From positions 1 to 12,640 of the forward strand of contig CALRCS010000016.1 of assembly GCA_943354625.1 (NCBI GenBank): DNA of 12,640 bases, written 5' to 3'. Shown piece after piece: positions 11,963 through 12,640 of this stretch (positions are counted from its first letter, which is position 1; each line of letters starts with the position of its first letter). A program made the translations under genes and the position numbers. Source of the DNA: Candidatus Nomurabacteria bacterium. GTDB lineage: Bacteria > Patescibacteriota > Minisyncoccia > Phycocordibacterales > PALSA-1337. The notes beneath the pieces are model-generated. The model ran no database searches and was not told where the DNA came from. It saw only the letters and a list, made by a program, of their open reading frames with translations.

Positions 11963-12640
11963 CTACTTCTTCTCCTTAAACTCCGCATCCTTCACATCCC
12001 CTTCTGGACCCTTTGGCTCGCCAGCTGGCGGAGTTTGCTCAGCTTGTGCCTTCGATAAGATTTCTCCTATCTTCGAAAGCTCTGTTGAAAGTGCATCACT
12101 AGTAGTTTTTAGGCGAGCACTATCTGTTCCCTCTTTTGCTGTTTTTACATCAGCTATTTTATCTTCTATAGACTTTCGTAAATCAGCTGGGACCTTGTCA
12201 CCTGCATCCTTCAGAGATTTTTCTGAAGTATGAATGAGTTGCTCTGCCATATTTTTTGCTTCTACCATCTCTTTTTTCTTTGCATCTTCAACTGCATTTA
12301 TTTCAGCATCTTTTTTCATTTTCTCAACTTCCTCTTTTGAAAGACCTGAACTCGCTGTGATTTTTATACTATTTGTTTTTCCTGTAGTCTTATCTTTTGC
12401 TGTAACCGAAAGAATTCCATTTGCATCAAGATCAAATGTAACCTCTACTTGTGGCATACCACGTCCTGCTGGAGCTATACCATCTAGGATAAATCGTCCT
12501 AGTGACTTATTATCAGCTGACATGGGGCGTTCACCTTGAGTTATGTGAATTTCCACTGATGTTTGATTATCTGCTGCTGTTGAGAAGATTTGAGATTTTT
12601 GAGTTGGGATGGTTGTGTTTTTATCAATGAGTTTTGTAGC
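11963..12640 (-). CDS. dnaK: chaperone DnaK (Hsp70), C-terminal part
   Basis: The last 225 residues of DnaK are present; the ATPase domain lies beyond the right edge. The visible part is the substrate-binding domain: [48 protein letters not shown] and [17 protein letters not shown], then the helical lid ([17 protein letters not shown] onward) and a Pro/Gly-rich tail ending DAEFKEKK, close to the usual DnaK end. The frame is open through to the edge, so an apparent GTG start at 12556 is only an internal valine codon. DnaK holds unfolded peptides in an ATP cycle driven by DnaJ; the dnaJ gene lies downstream on the same strand beyond the accessory block, so the two are transcribed separately, and a terminator follows dnaK. 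Confidence 0.97.
   Translation of the reverse strand, partial: ATKLIDKNTTIPTQKSQIFSTAADNQTSVEIHITQGERPMSADNKSLGRFILDGIAPAGRGMPQVEVTFDLDANGILSVTAKDKTTGKTNSIKITASSGLSKEEVEKMKKDAEINAVEDAKKKEMVEAKNMAEQLIHTSEKSLKDAGDKVPADLRKSIEDKIADVKTAKEGTDSARLKTTSDALSTELSKIGEILSKAQAEQTPPAGEPKGPEGDVKDAEFKEKK

Noticed and set aside
12234..12539. A Ser/Phe-rich + strand frame opposite dnaK
   Set aside because: It is the complement of the Lys/Glu-rich DnaK lid and substrate-binding domain; the composition is a codon artefact.
12556..12556. Apparent GTG start of a 197-aa protein
   Set aside because: The DnaK frame continues upstream to the window edge with recognisable DnaK sequence, so the GTG is an internal valine codon.
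1..12640. CRISPR array, insertion sequence or integrase
   Set aside because: No regularly spaced direct repeats, no transposase or integrase coding sequence and no paired terminal inverted repeats around a gene were found.

Overview
The window reads as a piece of chromosome from an AT-rich bacterium with a compact genome, most likely a member of Patescibacteria (candidate phyla radiation), perhaps near Parcubacteria/Paceibacteria. This is inferred from gene content and style: short housekeeping genes packed head to tail, small single-membrane-segment proteins of the kind common in that group, a short non-zinc DnaJ, and scarce Shine-Dalgarno sites. No rRNA or other marker in the window fixes the taxon.

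Layout, left to right. 1-600: a possible tail of an upstream reading frame, a 70-aa helix-turn-helix-like protein on the + strand, and about 240 bases of stem-loop-rich non-coding DNA. 581-10379: almost entirely minus-strand housekeeping genes. In transcription order (right to left) these are dnaJ, trpS, a two-gene accessory cassette (three-helix membrane protein plus a 101-aa soluble protein), scpA-scpB-ftsW-murG, a DUF7282-like membrane-anchored protein, gltX, an M23 peptidase with a long coiled coil, and a small membrane protein. 10380-11880: an accessory block between dnaK and dnaJ holding two + strand genes (an unknown 107-aa protein and a ribbon-helix-helix protein) that flank a minus-strand RelE/YafQ-like toxin with a 59-aa antitoxin. 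11881-12640: the dnaK terminator and the C-terminal third of dnaK, which runs off the right edge.

Functional themes. ScpA and ScpB load SMC for chromosome segregation. MurG makes lipid II, FtsW polymerises it at the septum, and the M23 coiled-coil protein looks like an EnvC/PcsB-type hydrolase or activator that opens septal wall, so the core is a segregation and division cluster. GltX and TrpS charge tRNAs. DnaK and DnaJ form a chaperone pair.

The most notable pattern is regulatory. Seven genes (the 70-aa gene, gltX, scpB, scpA, trpS, dnaJ and the antitoxin) have a good -10 hexamer, five of them with the extended TGn form, ending only 6 to 11 bases before the start codon. This predicts leaderless or nearly leaderless mRNAs. 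Accessory genes instead tend to have -35/-10 promoters with longer leaders, one strong Shine-Dalgarno site, and stereotyped GC-rich terminators ending in CTCT plus a T-run. No CRISPR array, insertion sequence, tRNA or rRNA was seen.
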